Notes under the pieces: model-generated
Told to the model about the DNA's origin: nothing
The model's input: only the letters and a program-made list of their open reading frames with translations
Databases searched by the model: none
In this document: positions 10,344-18,092 of the stretch, piece by piece
How the letters are laid out: every line of letters begins with the position of its first letter
Position numbering within the stretch: position 1 is the first letter of the stretch
Program-made: the position numbers and the translations under genes
NCBI GenBank assembly: GCA_015487975.1
Contig: WFOS01000037.1
Location: forward strand, 1 to 64,000
Source: Ardenticatena sp.
GTDB taxonomy: Bacteria; Chloroflexota; Anaerolineae; Ardenticatenales; Ardenticatenaceae
DNA length: 64,000 nucleotides
Direction of reading: 5' to 3'

Positions 10344-10384
10344 TCTTGTCATGTTTAAAAATTTTTGCATTTTCGAAAAAAGGC

Positions 10385-10413
10385 TTGATTTTTCAAGGAA
10401 TTCTTGTTATGCT
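10385..10413 (+). promoter_or_regulatory. Putative sigma-70 promoter for the small exported peptide
   Basis: TTGATT (10385-10390) and TATGCT (10408-10413) are separated by 17 bases in an AT-rich stretch between the upstream terminator and the small gene at 10458. Sequence match only. Confidence 0.45.
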
Positions 10414-10457
10414 GTGATTGCTGTCTTGTCAACTTTTTACTCGATGGAGGGAAGTGT

Positions 10458-10631
10458 ATGCGTGCACGAATGAAAGTCGTTCTCGTCGGTCTGTTGGCGG
10501 TCGTGGGGCTGGTGATGTCGAGCGGGGCACCAGCGTGGCTAGCAGCGTTGCAGGGGCAGAGCGCGACGATCCTGGCAGATGGCAGCACCGGCTCGCAAGA
10601 TGAGGTGAACGGACGGATTAGCGTAATCTAA
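10458..10631 (+). CDS. Small exported peptide ending in NGRISVI
   Basis: Encodes 57 residues. It begins MRARMK and continues with a hydrophobic helix (about 7-27) and a likely signal peptidase site near APAWLA, leaving a peptide of about 25-30 residues ending GSQDEVNGRISVI. GGAGG lies at a good distance before ATG 10458, and the gene has its own promoter-like boxes and terminators on both sides. I know no family for it. The GRIS motif near its C-terminus matches the GRISSI repeats of the adjacent C25 peptidase, so it may be a substrate, inhibitor or repeat-derived partner of that enzyme. That link is inference. Codon use and the ribosome site support a real gene despite its size. Confidence 0.6.
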   Translation: MRARMKVVLVGLLAVVGLVMSSGAPAWLAALQGQSATILADGSTGSQDEVNGRISVI

Positions 10632-10733
10632 CCCTTTGCCGCGCATGGGGATGGTGTCTCTTCCTGCCATACCCCCAACATATGGCGTGTGCTCGTTGTG
10701 CATCGCCGATTCGTTCAACATCGGGCACACCAT

Positions 10734-10766
10734 AAAAAGCCCCCCGCTCCAAGCGGGAGGGCTTTT
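10734..10766. terminator. Bidirectional terminator between the small peptide gene and spoVS
   Basis: AAAAGCCC-CCCGCTT pairs with AAGCGGGAGGGCTTTT around a 2-4 base loop, with one mismatch. It has an A-run on one side and a T-run (CTTTTCTTTT) on the other, so it can stop transcription from both converging genes. Confidence 0.8.
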
Positions 10767-10800
10767 CTTTTCCTCCGATCGTTGGCAGTCCAGGAAGAAC

Positions 10801-11064
10801 TCAGGATGCGCGGCGCACCGTGAGTTTGACGGCTGTCCGTTCTTGCCCATTGATATCGATTTCGACGAACGAGGGGACGCACACAATATCGATGCCATCT
10901 TCTTCGAGGTATGTGCGTGCAATCGCAACGGCTTTGACCGCCTGGTTGACCGCCCCAGCGCCAATCGCTTGCACTTCGGCAACGTTTCCTTCGCGAATGA
11001 CGCCCGCAATCGCACCAGCGACTGCTGTCGAGCGTGAACGAGCAGAGACCTTCAAAACTTCCAT
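10801..11064 (-). CDS. spoVS: Stage V sporulation protein S (SpoVS)
   Basis: An 87-residue Alba-like nucleic-acid-binding protein of normal family length, beginning MEVLKVSARSRSTAVAGAIAG, the highly conserved SpoVS start, with the GAGAVNQAVKA core intact. In Bacillus it affects septation and spore coat assembly; in many non-sporulating bacteria it is present with no known role. The start at 11064 is chosen because AGGAGGA lies just upstream; the frame remains open to 11118 without a ribosome site. It converges on the small exported peptide gene across a shared terminator. Confidence 0.95.
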   Translation of the reverse strand: MEVLKVSARSRSTAVAGAIAGVIREGNVAEVQAIGAGAVNQAVKAVAIARTYLEEDGIDIVCVPSFVEIDINGQERTAVKLTVRRAS

Positions 11065-11492
11065 GTGAATCCTCCTCCGTTGTGCGATGTTCGATTGAGG
11101 CGTCGGGTGGTCAGGCATGTACCTTCCCCCTGTCTGCTGTGCATCCCTCAGCCAGATAGGCCAGCGGTACTATTGTATCGAGTTTCAGGGCACAGGTCAA
11201 TGGGATGGATGCCCAAAATTTCCAAAATATGAGGCTAAAATTATTGGTTTTTCCATACTTTGACAAATGCGGAGTGATATTGGATGTGACAAGGGAAACG
11301 TCGATGTGGGAGATTTGCTCAAACATACTTTTTCATCAGAATATTTTAGCGTCCAACGATTTTCAAAGCAAAGCAGCCTGATGTCGATCAACGTATATTT
11401 CGATCCCACATAAGCAATCTATTGTGTTTGCTCAGCTTATTGCCGTAAATTCGTCAAGCCTCCTTTCGAGCACGTTTTGAGCAGATCCGATT
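11065..11492. other. Non-coding region between spoVS and the sensor kinase
   Basis: About 430 AT-rich bases between divergent genes. I see no protein gene or stable RNA. It must hold the spoVS promoter (minus strand) and the kinase promoter (plus strand). A TTGACA at 11260-11265 has no good -10 partner, so no promoter is called. Confidence 0.4.
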
Positions 11493-12755
11493 GTGCGATT
11501 GGCGTATGCCACCCGTCAACGAACAACTTGGACTGGGGAAATGAGGACCTGGTTCTCTTTTCTTCAAGTATACAAACAGAAACAATTCTTGCATTTCTTT
11601 GCACAAGCTCTGAATCGTGTCACCTCGTATGAGAGCATTGCTGATTTGCTGACAGTGCAAATTGCTACCATATGGCGTGAAACATCCTTTTTGCTTTTTC
11701 TCCCCGGTGAAGACGATCACGTCTTCCAATTGTATGCTGCTCTCGATGCAGACATTCCCTCCCAAATGCGAAATATTTCTGCCAGAGGGTTACTTGCGTG
11801 GAGCCTGAAACAGGTTCGGCAACCGATTTGGGGCACGCAGTTGAAGGAGCGTCTGGAAGGACATACCCTGCTCGAGGTCGAGGAAAGTTTGCTCGAATGC
11901 AACCAGGCAGCACTGTGGGTCCCTTTCGTTTTCCATTCCCAGATCGAAGGTCTATTACTTGTACGTCCTCAATCGCCTTCCCCTCGTTTGGAAGTGTTCT
12001 TTCAAGAGATGATACCACAATGTGCGGCTGTCCTTTCTAATTTGCGTCTTATTCGCACATTGCGGCGTCAGGTTTGTTTGCTCGAAGAAAATCGTGCTGC
12101 GCTAGACATCGCTTATCAACGAATATTGACGACCCGTGAAGAGGAGCGCCAACGGCTCGCTCGCGAATTACACGATAGCCCATTGCAAGAAATCTTGCAT
12201 TGTTCTGCACTTCTTAGCCGTATACGTACATATCCAGTAGAAGAACAGCCACTGATACTCGAGCGTATTCAGCACCATCTTCTTGATGTGTCGGATCAAC
12301 TACGTGTCATTTGTTCGGAACTATACCCGAGTAGTTTGGATATTCTAGGATTGCCAATGGCGATGCAATCCTACGTTGAAAAGTATCCCGAATTTGCATC
12401 TATCGTCGAATTGGATGTAGCAAATGAGGCGTATCGAATGCCTGTCGAATTGAGTGTGCATCTTTTTCGTATTTTTCAGGAAGCGCTCAACAATGTAAGA
12501 CGCCATGCCAATGCTACGCATATCCAGGTACGGCTATACATTGTAGAGGCCATGTGTCATCTTACTATTCAGGACAATGGGGTTGGCTTCGATGTGCCAG
12601 CGTCGCTCCCCAACCTGGCTGCTGCAGGACATTTTGGTCTCGTTGGAATGTGGGAACGTGTGCAGGCCATTGGAGGACAATTGCGTATTACATCACGACG
12701 TGGAGAAGGAACGCGTATTGACGTAGAAGTGCCTTTGATAGGGAGGCGTGTATGA
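11493..12755 (+). CDS. NarL-family sensor histidine kinase
   Basis: A 420-residue cytosolic kinase. The N-terminal about 190 residues look like a degenerate GAF-type sensor with no membrane helix. The dimerisation domain (HisKA_3 type) has ARELHDSPLQE with phospho-acceptor H227, followed by a HATPase domain (about 320-418) with ALNNVRRHA, DNGVGFD, GLVGMWERV and GEGTRIDVEVP. Such kinases partner with NarL/LuxR-type regulators, and the next gene is one, overlapping by four bases (ATGA). The start is uncertain: GTG 11493 gives the longest form, ATG 11541 is an alternative preceded by GGGGA. It stands at the left edge of the RiPP island and is the best candidate for its regulator. Confidence 0.88.
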   Translation: MRLAYATRQRTTWTGEMRTWFSFLQVYKQKQFLHFFAQALNRVTSYESIADLLTVQIATIWRETSFLLFLPGEDDHVFQLYAALDADIPSQMRNISARGLLAWSLKQVRQPIWGTQLKERLEGHTLLEVEESLLECNQAALWVPFVFHSQIEGLLLVRPQSPSPRLEVFFQEMIPQCAAVLSNLRLIRTLRRQVCLLEENRAALDIAYQRILTTREEERQRLARELHDSPLQEILHCSALLSRIRTYPVEEQPLILERIQHHLLDVSDQLRVICSELYPSSLDILGLPMAMQSYVEKYPEFASIVELDVANEAYRMPVELSVHLFRIFQEALNNVRRHANATHIQVRLYIVEAMCHLTIQDNGVGFDVPASLPNLAAAGHFGLVGMWERVQAIGGQLRITSRRGEGTRIDVEVPLIGRRV

Positions 12756-13396
12756 AGACATACCATGTCTTGCTGGTTGATGATCACCCTGTTGTACGAA
12801 CTGGCATTTCGCAAATCCTCAAAGCGGAAAATGTTTTCGAGATTTACGAAGCCGATCACGGCGAAGAGGCTTGGCACCTTTTGCAAACACAACCATTTGA
12901 TTTGCTGCTCCTTGACTTGCGAATGCCTCGACTCAATGGACTCGACCTTGTACGACGATTACGAACCATGTATCGAATGCCGCCTATCATCATCCTCAGT
13001 GCCTTTGCAGATGCGGCGCAGGCACTAACACTTTTTCGACATGGCATTCGCGGATATATTTTGAAAGACGAAGCGACGACGACGATTTGCGATGCCATTC
13101 GCACAGTGCTTAGTGGCGACCTTTGGGTGAGTCCCCGCTTGGCTGCTCGCCTCTATCAACATCATTCAATGCCTTCTATCCGCTTGAGTGAGCGAGAACG
13201 TGAGGTTCTGCTTCACTTAGCGCGTGGGTGGAGCAATCGTCGCATTGCCGAGGCGCTACATATTACCGAAAACACCGTTCGTAATCATGTCGCAGCGATT
13301 TTCAATAAAACAGGCGCAACCTCACGGGTTGCGGCTGTCATACTGGCATTGAAATATGGTGAAATCACCTTGGATGATATCGCGATCGGAGACTGA
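12752..13396 (+). CDS. NarL/FixJ-type response regulator
   Basis: 214 residues: a receiver domain (1-120) with phospho-acceptor D55 in LLLLDLRMP and conserved K near residue 107 (YILKDEA), then a LuxR-type helix-turn-helix (about 148-205) with LSEREREVLLHLARGWSNRRIAEALHI. It is translationally coupled to the kinase gene and should be phosphorylated by it. It ends 10 bases from the convergent ATPase gene, without room for a terminator. The perfect palindrome upstream of the RiPP precursors (17731-17744) is a plausible binding site, but this is inference. Confidence 0.92.
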   Translation: MKTYHVLLVDDHPVVRTGISQILKAENVFEIYEADHGEEAWHLLQTQPFDLLLLDLRMPRLNGLDLVRRLRTMYRMPPIIILSAFADAAQALTLFRHGIRGYILKDEATTTICDAIRTVLSGDLWVSPRLAARLYQHHSMPSIRLSEREREVLLHLARGWSNRRIAEALHITENTVRNHVAAIFNKTGATSRVAAVILALKYGEITLDDIAIGD

Positions 13397-13406
13397 GCAG
13401 GACTTG

Positions 13407-14138
13407 TTATGGTGCCTCTATAAGGCGACCATCTTCCATATGCAACACACGTGTAGCGATATCCCGCACTCGTACATCATGTGTCACCATGACAACACCA
13501 CATTGCTGCTCACGTGTGAGGTCACGAAAAAACTCCACAACTCGATGCCCATTTTGGCTATCCAGATTCGCTGTTGGTTCATCGGCTAACACGAGAAGAG
13601 GCGTATTGACAAGTGCGCGTGCAATAGCCACACGCTGTTTTTCACCGCCAGAGAGCTCCGCTGGTTTGAAGTTGAGACGGTGTCCAAGGTCAAGGCGCTC
13701 CAGAATTTCGCGGGCTTGTACCTCAGCCAATTTTCCTTTGACACCGGCAATGTTGAGAGCGACAGCTACGTTTTCCAGGACCGTCAACGCAGATAGTAAA
13801 TTGAAGCCTTGAAAAATGAACCCCAAGTAGCGCCGGCGTACTTCTGCTCGTGCTTGTTCGGACAAATCAGTGACATCCCGTCCAACAATACTGATATGCC
13901 CGCTGTCTGGTCGTAGCAAGCATCCCAACATGGACAATAATGTCGTCTTCCCACTTCCGCTTGGCCCTAGGATCATGACAATTTCGCCAGGTGAAACGGT
14001 CAAGGAAACGTCCCGTACGGCATGAACTTCGACATTGCCAGAGCGATATATCTTTCCAAGATTCTGTGCTATGAGCAACGGCTGGGCAAATGAGGAATTG
14101 GTCAATTGCCTGGGGAGGGGGTCTACTGTTGTTGGCAT
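13407..14138 (-). CDS. LolD/MacB/DevA-type ABC transporter ATPase
   Basis: A 243-residue ATP-binding subunit. Walker A GPSGSGKTT, Q-loop IFQGFNLL, signature LSGGEKQRV and Walker B LLVLADEPT are intact. The LLSALTVLENVA segment is typical of the LolD/MacB/DevA branch that works with FtsX-like permeases. No permease lies next to it, but an FtsX-like permease gene closes the island at 29252, so the two may form one exporter. Start ATG 14138 has AAGGAGA upstream; the frame stays open to 14498, but that stretch is not conserved family sequence and contains a regulatory-looking repeat. Confidence 0.9.
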   Translation of the reverse strand: MPTTVDPLPRQLTNSSFAQPLLIAQNLGKIYRSGNVEVHAVRDVSLTVSPGEIVMILGPSGSGKTTLLSMLGCLLRPDSGHISIVGRDVTDLSEQARAEVRRRYLGFIFQGFNLLSALTVLENVAVALNIAGVKGKLAEVQAREILERLDLGHRLNFKPAELSGGEKQRVAIARALVNTPLLVLADEPTANLDSQNGHRVVEFFRDLTREQQCGVVMVTHDVRVRDIATRVLHMEDGRLIEAP

Positions 14139-14563
14139 GAGAATCTCTCCTTCATATGTGTGATTGTGCATTGAAATACGTTCGAGGGTATAGCCTCGTG
14201 CAGACGGCGATACCTGAAATGTTGGTTGCAATCTGATCGACTCTGTGTGATAGAGCGTCTTCTGTTGTATCTTGTACAAAGTTGAATGCTCATTTTCCTC
14301 GAATGAAAGTATAAACCAATTGTCTGGTATTTCGGTAGGGGCATTTGCTCCATTTTGAAATGGTCTATCTGACCGGATATTCCCTAGTGTGTTTGTACTA
14401 TCTCGACATCTTTCTTCATGAATTTTTACTTCCATTCTCCAAATCATTTCCAGCAGGATTGTTGCAAGGTGCGTTGTCATAACGCCAAATCGTATCAACG
14501 TCGTATGCGAGGTTGTGTCATGGTGGAGAATGATCTATGGGATGTCCTCTTATGTGTCGTGCT
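14139..14563. other. Long non-coding region upstream of the ATPase gene
   Basis: About 425 bases between divergently read regions. It is open on the minus strand, but the encoded residues resemble no part of an ABC protein and the ribosome site favours the start at 14138. It contains the inverted 32-bp element at 14337-14368. I see no other gene. Confidence 0.5.
14337..14368 (-). promoter_or_regulatory. Inverted copy of a 32-bp element shared with the precursor upstream region
   Basis: Read on the minus strand this begins ATAGACCATTTC and ends GAGCAAATGCCCCT. It differs at 3 of 32 positions from 17665-17696 (upstream of the precursor peptides) and at 4 from 14624-14655. It lies about 200 bases upstream of the ATPase start, in the orientation of that gene. 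Shared sequence at otherwise unrelated upstream regions suggests a common control site. Confidence 0.5.
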
Positions 14564-14717
14564 ATACATCGTTTGTCGATGGACACCTCGGTAGGATGAA
14601 TGTACTACTGCCGCCTCCCTCAAATAGATCATCTGAAAATGGAGCAAATACCCCTGTTACACGAATTCTCAGTCGAGTAGACTCATCTTGTGCGTGCACT
14701 CACGGCTTTGGTTCTGT
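14564..14717 (+). repeat. 154-bp direct repeat, copy 1 of the precursor upstream region
   Basis: Matches 17605-17758 over 154 bases with about 10 differences and no net length change. In copy 2 the repeat leads into the RiPP precursor genes; in copy 1 it leads into an unrecognised tryptophan-rich open frame. The 14-bp palindrome of copy 2 has one mismatch here (14690-14703). Reading-frame changes between the copies are not conservative, so the repeat is more likely regulatory than coding. Confidence 0.85.
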
Positions 14718-14871
14718 GTGCTTTGCAGGAGCCACCACTATTAGAGAACAAAGTTATACAGGCTCGCCGGGTGGAGAGCCAAACCCCGAAGTGTATCGTT
14801 CAGGGCCTTGGCCGTATCCAGATTGGCCTGCCTATGTCTACTGGTGGCATGTGTATGGGCCTGGACGTTGA
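14596..14871 (+). other. Unrecognised open frame downstream of repeat copy 1
   Basis: An open frame from ATG 14596 starts inside the repeat, and its last 40 residues are rich in Pro, Trp and Tyr (PWPYPDWPAYVYWWHVYG near the end). There is no ribosome site at this start. It could be a small secreted protein, the end of a lost gene, or chance. No function is proposed. Confidence 0.2.
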
Positions 14872-14944
14872 CGCTTTGAATTAAGCGAATGTCAATTGAG
14901 CTGGCTGCTCCCCTTTTCCTAATCATGGAGGCGAGGAGGTGGAG

Positions 14945-15208
14945 ATGGATACCAGAAGAACTGTTATCCTTAAAATCGTTCTGGTTGCGTTTACTTTATA
15001 TCTTGCTCTGGGTTTGAGTTTTCACTTTCAATGGAGTGCTGAGCTTGCCAAGTGCCATGCAATTCTGAGGCAGCAAGGCGAATTTGTGGAGCCAGAGATA
15101 TTCAATACAGGTGTGGGCTTTCTGTTCGATGTAACATTCTGGCCGATTTATGTGCTGGCGAATACGTACCACGATGGCACCCCCTTCGCAACACCATGTA
15201 CCCACTAG
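14945..15208 (+). CDS. Small hypothetical membrane protein
   Basis: 87 residues with a strong ribosome site (GAGGAGG) five bases before ATG 14945. An N-terminal hydrophobic helix (about 8-27) is followed by a short polar segment with a Cys (AKCHAILRQQG) and a second hydrophobic segment (about 55-72). No family is recognised. Its place inside the RiPP island, between repeat copy 1 and the decayed insertion sequences, allows a role in immunity or export, but nothing in the sequence proves it. Confidence 0.5.
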   Translation: MDTRRTVILKIVLVAFTLYLALGLSFHFQWSAELAKCHAILRQQGEFVEPEIFNTGVGFLFDVTFWPIYVLANTYHDGTPFATPCTH

Positions 15209-15301
15209 CTCAATATCGCCCAACAATCGCTTGCACCTGACGCCGCTCCGCTGTGCTACGCGGCGCAGGTGAAGCGCAAGCCGTTAGTACTACAACCGTA
15301 T

Positions 15302-16688
15302 TTATGGTGGTTTGTTGTCATCAAAGGGCAGAGGGGAGTGGTCCCCTCTGCGCCGATAGTGACTGCGGCGAGCCTGCAGCCGCTTGGTCCGGCGCCATCG
15401 AGACCATGCCAGACGCAGTTCCACCGAGCGAGGCGGCACAGGCAAGGCCACCTCCAGCAAGTGTCGCGTTTCTGGAACGGTCAATTCAGCCAATGTTTGG
15501 ATCAGCCCCCTTTTTCCGCTGCTTTGCAGCGGCAGGAAACTAACCAGGTATGTGCCATCATGGAGAGCGTAATGTGGCGATGCCAACTGTGCCAATAGCG
15601 CACTTCGTACTCATCCAATCCGGTCTCGCCTTTGGCCTCCTCGAACACCTGTTCGATCGCATGACGGCTCGAGGCCACCTGAGCCAACGTGCGCACGCTG
15701 GTCTCTGGTGGCGCATTGGACAAATAGGAGGCCAGGTCCGTCGGGGTGCTGAGCGAGCGCCGGGCCAACAACCAGACCTCGGGGCCGGGTGCGCCATCGC
15801 GATGTTCCACAACACGCGCACAGGCCCAGTCGTAGGTGCGAGGTCCCTTCTCTCCCACCGCCACGGTCAAGCGCTGCCACTGCGTTTCAGGCCATGCCGC
15901 GACCAGACGTGCCACGGTCGTCGGGTCTCCCGCCACCTGGCAGGTATTGGTGCAGGAGGACGCTCCGGTCTCCTCTATGGCCTCCTCCACAGCTGGTCGC
16001 GCTGGTCACACCGGCGTGTTGGACGAGACGGCCAGGACATAATAGTGCCCTTCCTCCGCTCGAATGGCGGCTCGAACGTTGGGGGTGTTCCCATAAACCT
16101 CATCGCCTGTGACCCAGCGCATTGGAACACCACGTTCCCAGGCGTATTGCACCATCTCGATGACCAATTCCGACTTGGTCCGAAACTCGACCTCCTCCGG
16201 CACCTTGGCCTTCCGACGCCGCTCCCTATCCTCATACCATTCTCGTGGCAGGTAGAGCCGTCGGTCCAGAAACGTCTGCCCCTTGGGCGTGACGTAGGCC
16301 AGGAAGACCCTGATTTGACAGTTCTCCACCTTGCCTGCCGTCTCTGTGTACTGCCGTTTGACCCCCACCGAGTGGGTCCCTTTTTTCAGAAAACCGGTCT
16401 CGTCGATGATGCCGATCCCCTCGGGGTGCCCAACGTCTCCACCACAAAGGCCTGCAATTCGTCGCGGGCGGCGTCTGCATCCCACTTCGCTTGGTACAGC
16501 AACCGTTGGGTGCGATCGGGCCTCGCATCCCCCACCGCTTCGGCCACCTGCCATCCGTTCTTCCGCTGGACCGGGGCCAACAGGCCCCGCATGTATTTCG
16601 CGGCCTGCTCGCGAGGTTCACGCCGGACAAACCGGGTATGAAACGCCTCGAAGTCTTCACGCCATGCTTCCAACTCTTCCACTCTCAT
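15302..16688 (-). pseudogene. Decayed IS701-family transposase
   Basis: Homology to an IS701-type DDE transposase is spread over at least three reading frames: N-terminus at 16688-16386 (EELEAWREDFEAFHTRF), centre at about 16554-16006 (GIIDETGFLKKG, the first catalytic Asp region, then MRWVTGDEVYGN), then 15990-15502 (AIEQVFEEAKGETGLDEYEVRYW, the catalytic Glu region) and the C-terminus at 15595-15302 (LTVPETRHLLEV). At least three frameshifts break it, so it cannot make a full transposase. A hairpin at 15234-15271 (CACCTGACGCCGC with GCGGCGCAGGTG) may belong to its downstream end. Confidence 0.85.
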
Positions 16689-16792
16689 CGCCTCTCCTTC
16701 TTTTTGCTTTTCTCTCTATTAGGAGGAGAGTTGTTGATGTAAATGCGGTTGTAGTATTAGGAAGCGGTCAGCTCGTCAAACTGATAAATCTC

Positions 16793-17581
16793 TTATATCA
16801 ATTGCTCATGGTAAAGACATGTTTTGCGAGAGTGTTCGAAATGTTTCGGAAATCCAGGACCAATACATCAATCGTCGGATTTGTTCCGGATGAGCAGCAA
16901 AATCTTCCAAGACGGCTTCGACAACACGCTTCTTCGCTGCAAGGTCTGGATAGACCCGCCCTTCGACGCGACGACGTATCTCTTGAAAGAGCCGCTCCAC
17001 AGGATTCAATTCCGGCGAATAGGGAGGCTGCGAGTCTCCTTTTTTCCACCCCTCTTGCTGCTCTGGGGCGACTTTCAGCACGCTGGGGCGGGGAACTTTT
17101 CGTTGGATCTGCTGTCGTTCGAACCAAGACCGCATTCTCCAATAGGTGTATGCCACCCCAAATATCTCCCGCACCTACTCGACGGCATCGTATATCGTCC
17201 GAAAGGCCTCTGCTGCCGCCCGCGTTTTCAACGTCTCTTGTCGGGCTGGTGTCAATGTCGGCGGTTGCCCCTGTCGCCCACCTCGCCGATGTCGGCGTAT
17301 TTCCTCGATGGATACCACGCGATCCAACGACGCACACTGCGCTCATGCCCCCCCACCACCTCGACCACCTTTGCGACGCTATACCCGCAGCGCAGCAACC
17401 ACAGCGCATGCCAACGCACCCGCAACGCCAGCTCGCTCTCTTCTTTGTACAGCCGCTTCAATCTTTCTGCATCTTCTTGCCATTCGATCTGCAATCGTCG
17501 TCCACTCATTGGCATCACCTTCTGTTCCAATGTGATACCCTCATTTTATAATCATGTTGATTCTAAACGCAATTGGTATAA
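16793..17581 (-). mobile_element. Decayed IS630-family element
   Basis: The ends are inverted repeats: TTATATCAATTGC at 16793-16805 and GCAATTGGTATAA at 17569-17581, differing at one position. Inside is a minus-strand IS630 transposase: the helix-turn-helix part at 17530-17252 (LALRVRWHALWLLRCGYSVAK), then, in another frame, 17174-16806. In the second part WKKG is joined directly to SPELNPVERLFQEIRRRV, so the centre of the DDE domain has been deleted. The element is therefore inactive. A related but 5'-truncated element sits on the plus strand at about 22300-23075. Confidence 0.85.
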
Positions 17582-17604
17582 GATGCTATTTTTGCAGTGA
17601 AGTC

Positions 17605-17758
17605 ATACATCGTTTGTCGATGGACACCTCGGTAGTATGAATGTACTACTCCCGCCTCCTCAAAATAGACCATCTGAAAATAGAGCAAATGCCCCTGTTA
17701 CACGAATTCTCAGTCGAGTAGACTCATCCTGTGAGTGCACTCACGGCTTTGGTTCTGT
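17605..17758 (+). repeat. 154-bp direct repeat, copy 2, upstream of the RiPP precursors
   Basis: Second copy of 14564-14717. It contains an 18-base dyad (GTAGTA, six bases, TACTAC) at 17632-17649, the 32-bp element at 17665-17696 and a perfect 14-bp palindrome at 17731-17744. It ends 28 bases before the first precursor start. The position implies it is the promoter/operator and leader region of the precursor operon. The repeat starts 23 bases after the IS630 element ends. Confidence 0.85.
17731..17744 (+). promoter_or_regulatory. Perfect 14-bp palindrome upstream of precursor 1
   Basis: GTGAGTGCACTCAC is fully symmetric and lies 42 bases before the first precursor ATG. Copy 1 of the repeat has GTGCGTGCACTCAC. 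The size and symmetry suit a dimeric LuxR/NarL-type regulator, but could also reflect a small RNA hairpin. Confidence 0.4.
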
Positions 17759-17786
17759 TTACATATACAGTATGAGGAGGTTGACC

Positions 17787-17888
17787 ATGGCAGAAATTTT
17801 GTCGTTCGATGTCGTCGAATTCGGTACGCCTGTCGAAGAAGAAGTAGTATTTTGGCGTTGCTCGAGTTGTTGCTCGACCTGTTGCTAA
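17787..17888 (+). CDS. TOMM precursor peptide 1
   Basis: A 33-residue RiPP precursor. It begins MAEILSFDVVEFG, has an acidic leader ending EEEVVFW, and finishes with the core RCSSCCSTCC, nine consecutive Cys/Ser/Thr residues after Arg. AGGAGG precedes ATG 17787 at good distance. Leader length and acidity fit recognition by an E1-like RRE protein, which is encoded at 19942. Every core residue after Arg could become a thiazole or (methyl)oxazole. A longer in-frame start at 17637 lies within the regulatory repeat and lacks a ribosome site. The second precursor follows 19 bases later with the same core. Confidence 0.9.
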   Translation: MAEILSFDVVEFGTPVEEEVVFWRCSSCCSTCC

Positions 17889-17907
17889 GTTGAGAAAGGA
17901 GGAATGA

Positions 17908-18012
17908 ATGGAATTCGTGCTCGTGTTCGAGGTCGAAGAGTTCGAAATGACGGATGATGCGGCGGAGGTTGTTTTCTATCGTTGTTCATCCTGCTGTTCG
18001 ACGTGTTGCTAA
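17908..18012 (+). CDS. TOMM precursor peptide 2
   Basis: A 34-residue precursor. The leader begins MEFVLVFEVEEFE and ends AAEVVFY; the core is RCSSCCSTCC, identical to precursor 1. AAAGGAGG precedes ATG 17908. Comparison of the two peptides shows a conserved pattern (V-x-EF in mid-leader, EVVF plus an aromatic residue just before Arg), while the rest of the leader varies. This suggests the two conserved patches are for enzyme recognition and leader cleavage. Synonymous codon differences in the core (for example TCG AGT versus TCA TCC for the first Ser pair) show the core is conserved by selection. Confidence 0.92.
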   Translation: MEFVLVFEVEEFEMTDDAAEVVFYRCSSCCSTCC

Positions 18013-18092
18013 CGTGTCGAGGTGGGGGTGCTCGCAGGCATCCCCGCCATTTCCGCATCGAGGAGCGATCTAGAGGGCGAGAGGAAGAAGAA

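Noticed and set aside
17637-17888. A longer 83-residue frame ending in precursor 1
   Set aside because: Its N-terminal part lies in the 154-bp repeat, changes non-conservatively between copies and has no ribosome site; AGGAGG directly before 17787 supports the short precursor.
17787-18012. Thiopeptide assignment
   Set aside because: No lanthipeptide-type dehydratase or pyridine synthase gene is in the island, and the core lacks the usual Ser placement for pyridine formation; a linear azole peptide is simpler.
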